A stretch of DNA of 64,000 nucleotides from positions 31,275,645 through 31,339,644 of the forward strand of contig NC_088305.1 in NCBI RefSeq assembly GCF_032854445.1. Reading direction: 5' to 3'. The notes beneath the pieces are model-generated. The model did no database searches, had not been told where the DNA came from, and saw only the letters and a program-made list of their open reading frames with translations. Both the position numbers and the translations under genes were made by a program. The DNA comes from Liolophura sinensis. Its lineage: Eukaryota; Mollusca; Polyplacophora; Chitonida; Chitonidae. Below, piece by piece: positions 1-12,960 of the stretch; positions within the stretch are counted from its first letter, which is position 1, and each line of letters starts with the position of its first letter.

Positions 1-497
1 CAATAAAGATGAAACATTATGACAGTCAAGATGAGACATTATAACAATGATGATGAGACATTATGACAACGAAGATGAAATATTATGACAATAAAGATGA
101 AACATCATGACAGTCAAGATGAGACATTATGACAGTGAAGGTGAGACATTATAACAATGATGATGAGACATTATGACAGTCAAGATGAGACATTATAACA
201 GCAATGATGAGACATTATAACAACGAAGATGAATATTATGACAATAATGATGAAACATTATGACAGTCAAGATGAGACATTATAACAGCAATAATGAGAC
301 ATTATAACAACGAAGATGAATATTATGACAATAAAGATGAAACATTATGACAGTCAAGATGAGACATTATAACAATGATGATGAGACATTATGACAGTCA
401 ATATGAAACATTATGACAGTCAAGATGAGACATTATAACAATGATGATGAGACATTATGACAGTCAATATGAAACATTATGACAGTCAAGATGAGAC
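1..497. repeat. 22-bp minisatellite (array truncated by window start)
   Basis: About 22 tandem units of roughly 22 bp built on GATGAGACATTATGACAGTC. The middle of the unit is constant (GACATTAT), while its last bases alternate between CAGTCAA, CAATGAT, CAACGAA and CAATAAA, so several sub-types are interleaved. Some units have lost one or two bases (near 231 and 322). The array starts before the window and stops abruptly at about 497, about 100 bp before the first recognisable sequence of the R1 family. Confidence 0.93.
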
Positions 498-3400
498 TGT
501 TATAATATATAATATATTTACAATGTTCTGGTGCTGTCGCATTCAATGCTCACAAAGCTGACGCACATGCGCGTCGTAAAGAAGACCGTAAAGCTTTAAT
601 TCATATAACAGTGTCATTTCACCTGCCAGGTTTTCTTCTGTCGGAATTTCTCGTTAGGCCTAGGTTCAAAAGTGCCCACGATTCGAATATAACTCAGTCG
701 AAAAGAAACGGGGCAAGATAAGCCCCCAGGACAAATCCTAAATTGATATAGTAATCAGATTTTCACACAGAAATATTTATCGATAATGAAGTAAGAAGTA
801 AACGGTAAAATACCAGCCATTTCCTGGGGCCACGAGCTTTTCCATAGGTCACGTGAATCATAATGAGAGTGAACAGAGCCGATATTTATAAGATCTAAGC
901 TTTCAAATAATTATTATACGGTGGCGTTTTAAGGAAATGCAATTTGTGGAGACACTTTCGAGAAATGGTCCATGGTTAACACGAACCACGTGACATATAT
1001 AAGTAAAGCAGGCTATAAATATGAAGAATTCATTTTTAATCCAAATAAAACTGGTGAGAGGTCAAGATAAGCATCAATTCCAACATCCGTACCCAACTCT
1101 TAACCATGAACACGCGGTCAAAGTCCATAATCGTAAGAGCCATTACACATAAAATGTGTAAGAAATAATATATAAATAGTAAATAAATGTGGTAAAACGT
1201 AGAAGGTAATTAAGCATGGAAGGCAGTCGATAATCTATGGATATCGATTGTCATTCAATTCAAGTTTCAAACTCGTAGTTCGTGAGTAATTTCACGGTCG
1301 AATACACATATAGGTATCTTTGTCGCACGTGTCTTGCTAATGTTCATGAAAGAATGCTTTTACCACCCATAGTCCAACGCCAACCGGAAGTAGAAACAAC
1401 TAAAGCAACCATGGAAACAGGTCGCCAGAGGTTTGAAAGCTCTGCAGAGATTCTCGACCATAACTCGTTTATCTGAGAAATGATGGTAATGTATCTTACG
1501 TGCATTTCAGCAGACTTAGGCCAGCTTTATTCTATCAAGGTCTTGTATAAATTCGCATCTCGCAATCCATACCCTCCGGTCAATCGTTATTTGATTAGTA
1601 ATACAGCTCTTAACCAATGAATGCCTTCCTCACAAGACGCGTCAGACTTGTTGTGATTACCATCCCACTTCTGACACCGGAACGAGCTCACCTAGACTAG
1701 ACATGGAAAGACTTATATATTTATATGTCATTGAGACTATTATTCTAGACACAAACTACAGGGCGTCCACTGGAGCGGATGTTCCCGCTATAATGAATGG
1801 AAATGTCTTCTCGCCTAACCAAGTAGCTGCCCAAACAGCGCTTAGATTACCAGCCTGAATGTTTGTTTGTTTGGCAGTGACAGTGCACTCACGCTTACAG
1901 CTCATATTGTACAAGGTGGAGTGATGTCTGCGCACTAATTGGGAACACTTAGCGATGGCGTTCTGCTCTCTGAGCACTGACGAGTTGCTATTTAAATTCA
2001 TATCATATCTAATTAGGAGTTTGCATTAATTCTGGCGTACAAGTAGATTTTCAGCGATGATTTAAGTAACCTTCACCACAATTATATTTATGTGATCGTC
2101 CAAGGAGGCTCGCACAGAAGAGTTTCTGAACAGTTGATTTCCACAATTAAATAATCATTGAATTTTGGAATGTAGCTTACATCCGAGCATTAACGATCCT
2201 CCTCCTATGTGATATCAAATGTGCATCAAATTAATTTGATTTCAACGCTTTGCTGTCCATTTTGTCGCCTAAATAACAGTTTACTTCTATTACCACGAAA
2301 CAACCTGAAAAGACAATCGTGTTAGGCTTAAAGCACGTGACAGAAAAATATATAGATCCAACCACTAAACTTTTCATCTCGGAACTTTTGTGGTTTGGCC
2401 TAGATCTCAATAATACTGTAACATTGTATTTTTTTTTGTTTCTTTTCAGTTATGATTTTGAAACACGGAAATATATTGTAATGAATAACAGGCCTCTGTA
2501 GCTTCTCCTGTCGAAAGACAGACCGGAAATGGAACCTGAGACTACCGGAAGTGGTATATATTTCTACTGAGGATTGGAATAAAACATGTAAGCATTGTTG
2601 CTAAATCTATTATTCATTTTATCACAGCTTATTGTCATTTCCGATATGACAGGGAATAAGAAGGATGCAGGGAGGGAATGCCGGGAAGAGGTTTGGAAAC
2701 TAAGAATGTCTCACGAGAGGAAGACAAAACGATAACAAACTAAAATCAGGGTTTTTCACCAATAATTTACCTGACGCGCAGTGGATTTTCCTATGATAGA
2801 AAGTTACTGATCATTACGTTAACATCTGGGATAAACGTTGACAGAAATCTGAGAAGACAAACTCTGACAAACGATGACAGGAGCACCGGCGACGTGCTTA
2901 ACAACAAAAGGGAGTGGCACAAAAGGACAGTCAAATAGTTATGTTAGAAATGTCTACTTTACAAAGAAGCACTCCGCTATCCGCTAATGTTATCCGTGCT
3001 CAAGTGAATGATGAAAATGGATCATTGCTTTACCGCATTAAGAATTTAAACTGATAAAAAATTTCTTCCTTAGCACTTTCTGAGTATAACAATATGATTG
3101 CATTGTCATTATCTATTCATATAGCCACTCAATTCTAATCCCATCGGTCTTATCACGTGATCAAACTCAATACAGACACACCTTATTGATTCAATAACTT
3201 TAATTCGCCTTTGATGTTTCTCTTTGATCGGTCGTTGAGTTAATCTGTTACTGTCACATTCGTCAACCACACCCAGATATTGGTTTTAGGCCAGGGTCGT
3301 GCTTGTCCATTACTAAACTCCTCGCTTGCGTTCCCAACAGCCATTTCAGTGTAGCTGAGGTTAAAAGAGCGTATTGATTTTCCCAACTTTTTTATGTAGT

Positions 3401-3727
3401 AAATTTGTCAACTCAAAAATATATATCCCCCAACTTGTGCGTAGTACCATGCCATGCCTCCACATGTAATTTGCACTTCTGTGTCAACATCAACCTGGCA
3501 TGATTGTTTTTTTTTAGCTTTGGTTGCTGGAAGTGAAGTCATAGCATTTTGTAACCATGGTAACCTCAAGCGGGGTAGGTAGTAGCACTGAGTAAAAAGT
3601 TTTCAGTGCTATCGAAAAAAAATTCTTATATATTTTAACTAGATGCAAAGTAGCAGCGCGGATATTTGTATAGTGTATCAACAATCTAAAAGGCTTGGAC
3701 TCACTTGCCTGAATTGTGCATGTGTAC

Positions 3728-4084
3728 TGAGGAATCAGTAGCCTATTAACATCTTGGATGCCTTTACGCCTTGGACAGGTTGAAGAGGAATGAGTAGCCT
3801 ATTAACACCTTGGACGGGTAGAAGAGGAATGAGTACCTTATTAATACCTTGGACAGGTTGAAGAAGAATCAGTTTCCTATTAACACCTTGGACGGGTTGA
3901 AGAGGAATCAGTTTCCTATTAACACCTTGGACGGGTTGAAGAGGAATGAGTACCCTATTAACACATTAAATGGGCTGAGGATGAATCAGAACCCTATTAA
4001 AACTTTGGACAGGTTGAAGGGGAATACACCTTGGACAGGTTGAGCAGGAATCAGTACCTTATTAACATCTTGGACGGGTTGAGG
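3728..4084. repeat. 39-bp minisatellite, short allele-like copy (about 9 units)
   Basis: The unit reads CACCTTGGACGGGTTGAAGA followed by GGAATCAGTTTCCTATTAA, 39 bp in total. On the plus strand it encodes the 13-residue string LKRNQFPINTLDG. Edge units are degenerate. One unit has TAGAAG instead of TTGAAG (about 3819), which puts a stop in the frame and limits it to 64 codons (3849-4043). The same array is expanded in the second duplicate at 8091-8914. Confidence 0.95.
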
Positions 4085-4256
4085 TTCACGAATGTAAAAT
4101 CAAGGCTGTATCAGAAGAAGCGCTGCATATTTGTCGAATTTTGTTCATTTCTTTAATGACGACAAGAAATTCCAAACCACACGTATTTTACACAAATTTT
4201 TAACTGTACTCAATTAGCCCTGACATTTTAGTTTTACATCCAGCATGAACCAAAAT

Positions 4257-4350
4257 TATTTATTTATTTGGTGTTTTACGCCGTACTCAAGAATATTTCA
4301 TTTATAGGACGGCGATAAGCATTATGATGAGAGGAATGAGCCGAAATGAA
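4257..4350 (-). mobile_element. SINE 3'-end fragment (molluscan tRNA-SINE type)
   Basis: It contains TTTATTTATTTGGTGTTTTA, CGCCGTACTCAAGAATATTT and GACGGCG in the order seen in the more complete copies at 38542 and 43056. Homology fades after about 90 bp and the tRNA-like head is missing. The fragment was duplicated with its surroundings and reappears at 9088-9181, so it is older than the tandem duplication. Confidence 0.8.
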
Positions 4351-7300
4351 GACGTAATACTCTCAAACAGATGGCCTCTGGTTGAATTCGACTATTGCAA
4401 TAAAATGTTCTGTATTCTGTTTTACAAATAACAAAATTATGGTTGCCACCATAGAAAAATAAGCTGTAGCCCATCGAACGGTACTGATTGGAACATAGGA
4501 TTTAAATGGAAAAGTTAAACAATACACATCTGAATTCCAAAAGCTCAGAGACATTTTCTACACCTGAGTTTTTGATCCGTCTTGTTCACAGCTGAGGAGA
4601 TGTCGTCTTCAGCAAAGTCCAGAAGAAGACCTAAATGACATTAAAACACAAGATGTTCTTCTCTGACTATTGATTCCAGATAAATTGCCACCGTTGATAA
4701 ATCATCATGTTCCCTCGTTGAAGATGCACTTATTGTATCTTAAGTGTAAGTATGCATGGACTAAGATATTCTGTATGAGGACATGTACCCAATGACTCAT
4801 TTGTACGTGTACGCTACCACAAAATATGTTTACAGATTCTTAACATTGCTTTGTGATTGGCTTGTCTTCATATTTACGTCTAACAGTAGTTATTTGGTAG
4901 TTTGTGTTAAACGTCATTTTTGGCCTTGCAATTATTGATCAGGACATTCGATCTTGGTTGACGGATAGTGCGTGAATGTCTGTTTCAACTCATAGATTTA
5001 ACGGTTTTAGATTGAAATGACATGTCCAGGTTAATTATAGTTTTAATTATCATTTAAATCATTTAATTTAACGGAAGAAAATGCATTTTATGCTAACGAT
5101 ATCAAATTTATGCAATATTCTGGCATTGATTTTAAACGTTTTCTGACAGTTTAATTGGTTTGGACTTTCTACAATTTCCATGTTTCAGTTGAATTTGACT
5201 TTGCGTGTCTTTCTTACATTAGTTTACTCATTCTCTGGGATGGAGCTTAATGATAGCGTCTGCCAAAAATCCATGAAATATCTGCATCCTATAATGTTAA
5301 ATAATTACATGATACATTTCCCTTTCCTTGTGTATGAATTTTGTGGTGCACCATATATCAGTTAGAATGACCCTTTGCTCGTTGATAAACTTCAGGCATT
5401 GTTTCATCATCATACTTTAACAAGAAAATCACAACGCCGAAAAAATGTATAATGAACTCCACCGTCAACTTTACTTGACAAAAGAGTAATGATTGTGCAG
5501 GGCAATTTCCCAGTCAAGCCAGCAGATCAGGCCAGCAGATGACAGTGTTGCTCATAGTGGCTCCCGGCTGCAGGCTTTGTGCACTTAAACATCTTAATGT
5601 TCAGTTACGAGGTCAGAGTCCATAATGCACTGCTTCTTCCGCCTCTTTCAGGTGGCCGAGATGCAGCTGTAAAGGGCAATAAGAAAACTTTGGTCTTTGC
5701 AAAACACCGGCTTCCTTGATACAAAAAAGAGTCTCTCACCAAATAAATTAAACCAAAGATCACATTTTCCAGACACCATGGATGTAATACAGGGCCAGTA
5801 AGTGATCCGGTCGGGCCTGCAGTTAATGTGGCATGATGAGAAAAATTAGACCTTCATGTTGGTTCGGATGGATTTCCGGTTTCAAGATTACCCTGAGGAT
5901 ACAATATATCGTTTTCCGGTGTTTATTTCTTGATGTCTTGGCCGTGTAGTTTTGAAGATATAAGGCTTAATGTCCTTAAGTATCTCACGGAATCCTATCT
6001 AGGCACGTTTTACCGGAATGATTTTGCATCCAGGTTTTCCAAGTGAACTAATTCCAGGTGAAAGCCAAGAAAATAATACCTTAGTGAAAATGTAAACATT
6101 ACACAACTATTTTAAAACATAAAATTCAACATCAAATGAATGGAACATAAAAAGTGAAATTTCAGACATGTTAGTGACACGAAACAATGCTGATCGTGTT
6201 GAATGGATATTTTACCATTGGTTCGTACTGAGAAAAACAGTTGAGTTTTGATGAGTCAACACTAAGTACAAGCCTTCTGTAACGTGAAGGGGTTTAAGTC
6301 ACACAAGAAATGTAAACCACATCAAGACTCGCAAACAAAGGCAAAAACAAACCACATGCTCTAACCAAACTCTTGAGTAGTAACTCAGCCCTTAACAATA
6401 AATGGCTGCCTTAGACAAAGAACTGTTTGTGCAGTAATTACGATCGCACTCCTGACACCACATCGAGCTGACCTACATACTCCGAAGACTTCTTGATTTC
6501 CACAATTAAATAATCATTGAAATTTGGAATGTAGCTTACATCCGGGCATTAACGATCCTCCTCCTATGTGATATTAAATGTACATCAAATTGGTTTGATT
6601 TCAACGCTTTGCTGTCCATTTTGTCGCCTAAATGACAGTTTACTTCTATTACCACGAAACACCCTGAAAAGACAATCGTGTTAGGCTTAAAGCACGTGAC
6701 AGAAAAATATATAGATCCAACCACTAAACTTTCCATCTCGGAACTTTTGTGCTTTGGCCTAGATCTCAATAATACTGTAACATTGTATTATTTTTTTTTT
6801 CTTCTTTTCAGTTATGATTTTGAAACACGGAAATATATTGTAATGAATAACAGGCCTCTGTAGCTTCTCCTGTCGAAAGACAGACCGGAAATGGAACCTG
6901 AAACTACCGGAAGTGGTATATATTTCTACTGAGGATTGGGACAAAACATGTAACCATTGTTGCTAAATCTATTATTCATTTTATCACAGCTTATTGTCAT
7001 TTCCGATATGACAGGGAATAAGAAGGATGCAGGGAGGGAATGCCGGGAAGAGGTTTGGAAACTAAGAATGTCTCACGAGAGGAAGACAAAACGATAACAA
7101 ACTAAAATCAGGGTTTTTCACCAATAATTTACCTGACGCGCAGTGGATTTTCCTATGATAGAAAGTTACTGATCATTACGTTAACATCTGGGATAAACGT
7201 TGACAGAAATCTGAGAAGACAAACTCTGACAAACGATGACAGGAGCACCGGCGACGTGTTTAACAACAAAAGGGAGTGGCACAAAAGGACAGTCAAATAG

Positions 7301-8090
7301 TTATGTTAGAAATGTCTACTTTACAAAGAAGCACTCCGCTATCCGCTAATGTTATCCGTGCTCAAGTGAATGATGAAAATGGATCATTGCTTTACCGCAT
7401 TAATAATTTAAACTGATAAAAAATTTCTTTCTTAGCACTTTCTGAGTATAACAATATGATTGCATTGTCATTATCTATTCATATAGCCACTCAATTCTAG
7501 TCCCATCGGTCTTATCACGTGATCAAACTCAATACAGACACACCTTATTGATTCCATAACTTTAATTCGCCTTTGATGTTTCTCTTTGATCGGTCGTTGA
7601 GTTAATCTGTTACTGTCACATTCGTCAACCACACCCAGATATTGGTTTTAAGGCAGGGTCGTGCTTGTCCATTACTAAACTCCTGGCTTGCGTTCACAAC
7701 AGCCATTTCAGTTTAGTTGAGGTTAAAAGAGCGTATTGATTTTCCCAACTTTTTTATGTAGTAAATTTGTCAACTCAAAAATATATATCCCCCAACTTGT
7801 GCGTAGTACCATGCCATGCCTCCATATGTAATTTGCACTTCTGTGTTAACATCAACCTAGCATGATTGTTTTTTTTTTTAGCTTTGGTTGCTGGAAGTGA
7901 AGTCATAGCATTTTGTAACCATGGTAACCTCAAGCGGGGTAGGTAGTAGCACTGAGTAAAAAGTTTTCAGTGCTATCGAAAAAAAATTCTTATATATTTT
8001 AACTAGATGCAAAGTAGCAGCGCGGATATTTGTATAGTGTATCAACAATCTAAAAGGTATGGACTCACTTGCCTGAATTGTGCATGTGTA

Positions 8091-8914
8091 CTGAGGAATC
8101 AGTAGCCTATTAACATCTTGGATGCCTTTTCGCCTTGGACGGGTTGAAGAGGAATCAGCACCCTATTAACACCTTGGACGGGTTGAAGAGGAATGAGTAC
8201 CTTATTAATACCTTGGACAGGTTGAAGAAGAATCAGTTTCCTATTAACACCTTGGACGGGTTGAAGAGGAATCAGTTTCCTATTAACACCTTGGACGGGT
8301 TGAAGAGGAATCAGTTTCCTATTAACACCTTGGACGGGTTGAAGAGGAATCAGTTTCCTATTAACACCTTGGACCGGTTGAAGAGGAATGAGTACCCTAT
8401 TAACACCTTGGACGGGTTGAAGAGGAATCAGTTTCCTATTAACACCTTGGACGGGTTGAAGAGGAATCAGTTTCCTATTAACACCTTGGACGGGTTGAAG
8501 AGGAATCAGTTTCCTATTAACACCTTGGACGGGTTGGAGAGGAATCAGTTTCCTATTAACACCTTGGACCGGTTGAAGAGGAATGAGTACCCTATTAACA
8601 CCTTGGACGGGTTGAAGAGGAATGAGTACCCTATTAATACCTTGGACAGGTTGAAGAAGAATCAGTTTCCTATTAACACCTTGGACGGGTTGAAGAGGAA
8701 TCAGTTTCCTATTAACACCTTGGACGGGTTGAAGAGGAATCAGTTTCCTATTAACACCTTGGACGGGTTGAAGAGGAATGAGTACCCTATTAACACATTA
8801 AATGGGCTGAGGATGAATCAGAACCCTATTAAAACTTTGGACAGGTTGAAGGGGAATACACCTTGGACAGGTTGAACAGGAATCAGTACCTTATTAACAT
8901 CTTGGACGGGTTGA
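8091..8914. repeat. 39-bp minisatellite, expanded copy (about 21 units)
   Basis: Same unit as at 3728-4084 but about 12 units longer. The core (8135-8875) is open on the plus strand for 246 codons as LKRNQFPINTLDG repeats. Variants are QHP, EYP and QFP, with DR or DG at the end of each unit. The period is a multiple of three and the unit has no stop in this frame, so the frame is explained by the array. I see no splice sites, signal peptide or flanking coding sequence. Blocks of units in the same order (for example the EYP unit followed by several QFP units) suggest expansion by copying multi-unit blocks. Confidence 0.95.
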
Positions 8915-9087
8915 GGTTCACGAATGTAAAATCAAGGCTGTATCAGAAGAAGCGCTGCATATTTGTCGAATTTTGTTCATTTCTTTAATGACGACAAGAA
9001 ATTCCAAACCACACGTATTTTACACAAATTTTTAACTGTACTCAATTAGCCCTGACATTTTAGTTTTACATCCAGCATGAACCAAAA

Positions 9088-9181
9088 TTATTTATTTATT
9101 TGGTGTTTTACGCCGTACTCAAGAATATTTCATTTATAGGACGGCGATAAGCATTATGATGAGAGGAATGAGCCGAAATGA
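9088..9181 (-). mobile_element. SINE 3'-end fragment (duplicate)
   Basis: Exact counterpart of the fragment at 4257-4350, carried along by the tandem segmental duplication and not an independent insertion. Confidence 0.8.
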
Positions 9182-11329
9182 AGACGTAATACTCTCAAAC
9201 AGATGGCCTCTGGTTGAATTCGACTATTGCAATAAAATGTTCTGTATTCTGTTTTACAAATAACAAAATTATGGTTGCCACCATAGAAAAATAAGCTGTA
9301 GCCCATCGAACGGTACTGATTGGAACATAGGATTTAAATGGAAAAGTTAAACAATACACATCTGAATTCCAAAAGCTCAGAGACATTTTCTACACCTGAG
9401 TTTTTGATCCGTCTTGTTCACAGCTGAGGAGATGTCGTCTTCAGCAAAGTCCAGAAGAAGACCTAAATGACATTAAAACACAAGATGTTCTTCTCTGACT
9501 ATTGATTCCAGATAAATTGCCACCGTTGATAAATCATCATGTTCCCTCGTTGAAGATGCACTTATTGTATCTTAAGTGTAAGTATGCATGGACTAAGATA
9601 TTCTGTATGAGGACATGTACCCAATGACTCATTTGTACGTGTACGCTACCACAAAATATGTTTACAGATTCTTAACATTGCTTTGTGATTGGCTTGTCTT
9701 CATATTTACGTCTAACATTAGTTATTTGGTAGTTTGTGTCAAACGTCATTTTTGGCCTTGCAATTATTGATCAGGACATTCGATCTTGGTTGACGGATAG
9801 TACGTGAATGTCTGTTTCAACTTATAGATTTAACGGTTTTAGATTGAAATGACATGTCCAGGTTAATTATAGTTTTAATTATCATTTAAATCATTTAATT
9901 TAACGGAAGAAAATGCATTTTATGCTAACGATACCAAATTTATGCAATATTCTGGCATTGATTTTAAACGTTTTCTGACAGTTTTATAGGTTTGGACTTT
10001 CTACAATTTCCATGTTTCAATTGAATTTGACTTTGCGTGTCTTTCTCACATCAGTTTACTCATTCTCTGGGATGGAGCTTAATGATAGCGTCTGCCAAAA
10101 ATCCATGAAATATTTGGATTCTGTAATGTTAAATAATTACATGATACATTTCCCTTTCCTTGTGTATGAATTTTGTGGTGCACCATATATCAGTTAGAAT
10201 GACCCTTTGCTCGTTGATAAACTTCAGGCATTGTTTTATCATCATACTTCAACAAGAAAATCACAACGCCGAAAAAATGTATAATGAACTCCACCGTCAA
10301 CTTTACTTGACAAAAGAGTAATGATTGTGCAGGGCAATTTCCCAGTCAAGCCAGCAGATCAGGCCAGCAGATGACAGTGTTGCTCATAGTGGCTCCCGGC
10401 TGCAGGCTTTGTGCACTTAAACATCTTAATGTTCAGTTACGAGGTCAGAGTCCATAATGCACTGCTTCTTCCGCCTCTTTCAGGTAGCCGAGATGCATCT
10501 GTAAAGGGCAATAAGAAAACTTTGGTCTTTGCAAAACACCGGCTTCCTTGATACAAAAAAGAGTCTCTCACCAAATAAATTAAACCAAAGATCACATTTT
10601 CCAGACACCATGGATGTAATACAGGGCCAGTAAGTGATCCGGTCGGGCCTGCAGTTAATGTGGCATGATGAGAAAAATTAGACCTTCATGTTGGTTCGGA
10701 TGGATTTCCGGTTTCAAGATTACCCTGAGGATACAATATATCGTTTTCCGGTGTTTATTTCTTGATGTCTTGGCCGTGTAGTTTTGAAGATATAAGGCTT
10801 AATGTCCTTAAGTATCTCACGGAATCCTATCTAGGCACGTTGACTAATGGGTTTTACCGGAATGATTTTGCATCCAGGTTTTCCAAGTGAACTAATTCCA
10901 GGTGAAAGCCAAGAAAATAATACCTTAGTGAAAATGTAAACATTATTACGCCACTATTTTAAAACATAAAATTCAACATCAAATGTATGGAACATAAAAA
11001 GTGAAATTTCAGACATGTTAGTGACACGAAACAATGCTGATCGTGTTGAATGGATATTTTACCATTGGTTCGTACTGAGAAAAACAGTTGATTTTTGATG
11101 AGTCAACACTAAGTACAAGCCTTCTGTAACGTGAAGGGGCTTAAGTCACACAAGAAATGTAAACCACATCAAGACTCGCAAACAAAGGCAAAAACAAACC
11201 ACATGCTCTAACCAAACTCTTGAGTAGTAACTCAGCCCTTAACAATAAATGGCTGCCTTAGACAAAGAACTGTTTGTGCTCCCAATTACGATCGCACTCC
11301 TGACACCACATCGAGCTGACCTACATACT

Positions 11330-11760
11330 TCACCTCAATATGTACAGATAATACAGACAATTTTTTCTTAGCGAAATACGAGTGTTTCATAATGGGTTGC
11401 TATGTACCCGATGTAAGAAGTGTTAGTAAGAAAATGAAGAAAATGTTTTGATACTTAAGTCCAACGATGATTCATGGTTCGTAGAAGTGTCACTGGGAAA
11501 ACTCTTTTCCTCATTTAGTTAGCCAGCCTGATTTTTTTTGGTGGCAGCAGCAGTCTTCTCACCCTTACCGACTTATTGTAAAAGGTGGAGTGATTTCCTC
11601 GAGCAACGAGGAATCCACCTTATGTGCACTGATTGAGAACACATGCTGATAAGATGCCCTCTTTCCAGTGTGAGCTTGATGAGAGCATTATGAATCTATG
11701 TGTCGAAACGGACCACCTTTCGAGTAATTCTAGACAAATGACGTATAATAAACTGCAATA
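11330..11760 (+). repeat. R1 family, internal segment
   Basis: This continues the R1 order after the module at 11225-11330. It matches 22190-22560 in inverted orientation: the words ACTTAAGTCCAACGATGA and AAAACTCTTTTCC here face TCATCGTTGGACTTAAGT and GAAAGAGTTTTCC there. More weakly it matches 1756-2000 and 13490-13730, sharing TTGTACAAGGTGGAGTGAT. No coding potential is seen. Confidence 0.65.
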
Positions 11761-12960
11761 ATTCCAGTTTAAGCCCAGGTGGTATGGAGCTTGCATGTTG
11801 CTACATTTTTTTAAGCCTTTACATGAACAGTTAGAATAAAACCCGAACTAAGGCAAATTTCACCGAGTACTGCTAACTATCGTACTGCCAACACAGACCA
11901 GGCTTGTAAATGCTTAAATAGTATAACAAGCAGCCGCCCCTACCACCGTGGCTACGCAGAATTAAGACATAAAAATGTAGTGATGTTAGTTGCATATGAT
12001 ACGACTTTTTCCAAATGCTGCGTTGTAATCACAATTAATATACATTCACACCGAATACACCGACGTATTCGGCTTTTTTTCTCCAGCATGTCCATTGGCA
12101 TGGTTACAACATGAAGATTAGACCAGTAAAATTAAACCAGCGGTTCCAGTTTGACAGTTGGTAAATGGACACAAATTTCGGGTTAAATCCTGCCTTAGGT
12201 TAATTTACCCCAGCCTGTAGATGCCTAAATAATAGCAGCTTACATGCCTCCTAGCACATTGGCGCAAGCCCAATTAGGTAAATCAAGTGCAGTGATGTTA
12301 GACGCAATTTATCAAGCGCACTGATCTATAATTGCACACTATAATGGTGAAAGATAAACGAGTTTCAACAAACATAAAACTGTGAAAATGGTATCAAGAA
12401 CGACAACTGTAAAGAAACGTCCAGTGTTCAACGAGTGCTGGGAAACTGCCAAAGTAATTATTAGGGTTGTGTACCTCTTTGTATCTTTGTGTACATTTTT
12501 GTATCTTTGTGTACATCTTTGTTAGGGATTGGGAACCATATTCAATGAACTTTGTCCCACTCCCTAATTCCGTTAATTCGAATCTGTCATTATGAAAACG
12601 AAGATATTCTCACATTATTAACTGTTGGAATCTTTCCGAGAACCACATGCTGCAGCCTTCATGAAACAAGAATGTTACAAATACAACGTTTGACAACCTG
12701 TCACTTTCCATCGACCCAATAATGGTCATTCCCCAACGACTAAATCATGTCTTTTTCGTAACTTTGGAATTTCGTGGGTAACCAGAACACTCATGCGGGA
12801 CGGAAAGATAAAATCGATGCCACCTGGACAGTCGTTATCCCAGTAAATTCGTTCTGCATCCATATTCCAATACACATTCAAGGATACTGCCAAATTGTCT
12901 CTTGTCCGAAGCATCAGTTTGGCTGATAGGCGACAAAATTGCCGCACTTTAGAGATAGCT
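11761..12960. other. Intervening sequence with a local direct repeat and a short tandem run
   Basis: A diverged direct repeat pairs 11860-12010 with 12180-12320 (shared words TGTAAATGCTTAAAT / TGTAGATGCCTAAAT and AGTGATGTTAG). Near 12470-12526 a unit like TTTGTGTACATCTTTGTATC is repeated about three times. A minus-strand frame at 12726-12947 (73 codons from a GTG) includes a hydrophilic stretch with NVYWNMDAERIYWDNDCPGG. It has no ATG, I recognise no domain, and I do not call it a gene. Confidence 0.5.

Larger units (their letters stand above)
600..6482 (+). repeat. R1 dispersed long repeat, plus-oriented copy A
   Basis: This segment has a collinear but inverted and diverged counterpart at 23470-27750. 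Anchors are a 24-bp exact match (923-946 with 27483-27507 reversed), 2522-2545 with about 25921-25945, 4999-5021 with about 24843-24865, and 5879-5945 with 23885-23957. A module at about 1600-1740 (containing GTGATTACCATCCCACTTCT) recurs at 6390-6480, 11225-11330 and 13290-13450, and inverted at 23130-23220 and 26770-26920. No protein domain is visible, so it is a non-autonomous transposable element or an old segmental repeat. I cannot assign a class and did not find clear termini. Confidence 0.7.
2134..6482 (+). repeat. Tandem segmental duplication, first copy (4.35 kb)
   Basis: The segment runs from TTGATTTCCACAATTAAATA at 2134 to GAGCTGACCTACATAC at about 6480. It is repeated almost base for base from 6493. 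Differences are scattered single bases, homopolymer length changes and the size of the 39-bp minisatellite. The low divergence marks a recent event, much younger than the split between this arm and its inverted relative at 23-27 kb. Short frames inside (for example 4363-4554 minus and 5180-5365 plus) are present in both copies only because the DNA was copied. They look non-coding. Confidence 0.93.
6493..11329 (+). repeat. Tandem segmental duplication, second copy (4.84 kb)
   Basis: Near-identical repeat of 2134-6482. It is about 490 bp longer, of which about 468 bp (12 x 39 bp) is extra minisatellite. The rest is small insertions such as TGACTAATGGG near 10842. The junction with copy one is tight: about 10 bp separate the end of one homology from the start of the next. 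After 11329 the sequence continues into R1 material (11330-11740) that copy one lacks at the equivalent position, which shows where the unequal exchange or insertion broke the order. Confidence 0.93.

Noticed and set aside
8135-8875. 246-residue LKRNQFPINTLDG repeat protein
   Set aside because: Pure minisatellite translation. The duplicate at 3849-4043 is broken by a stop and no flanking exons are visible.
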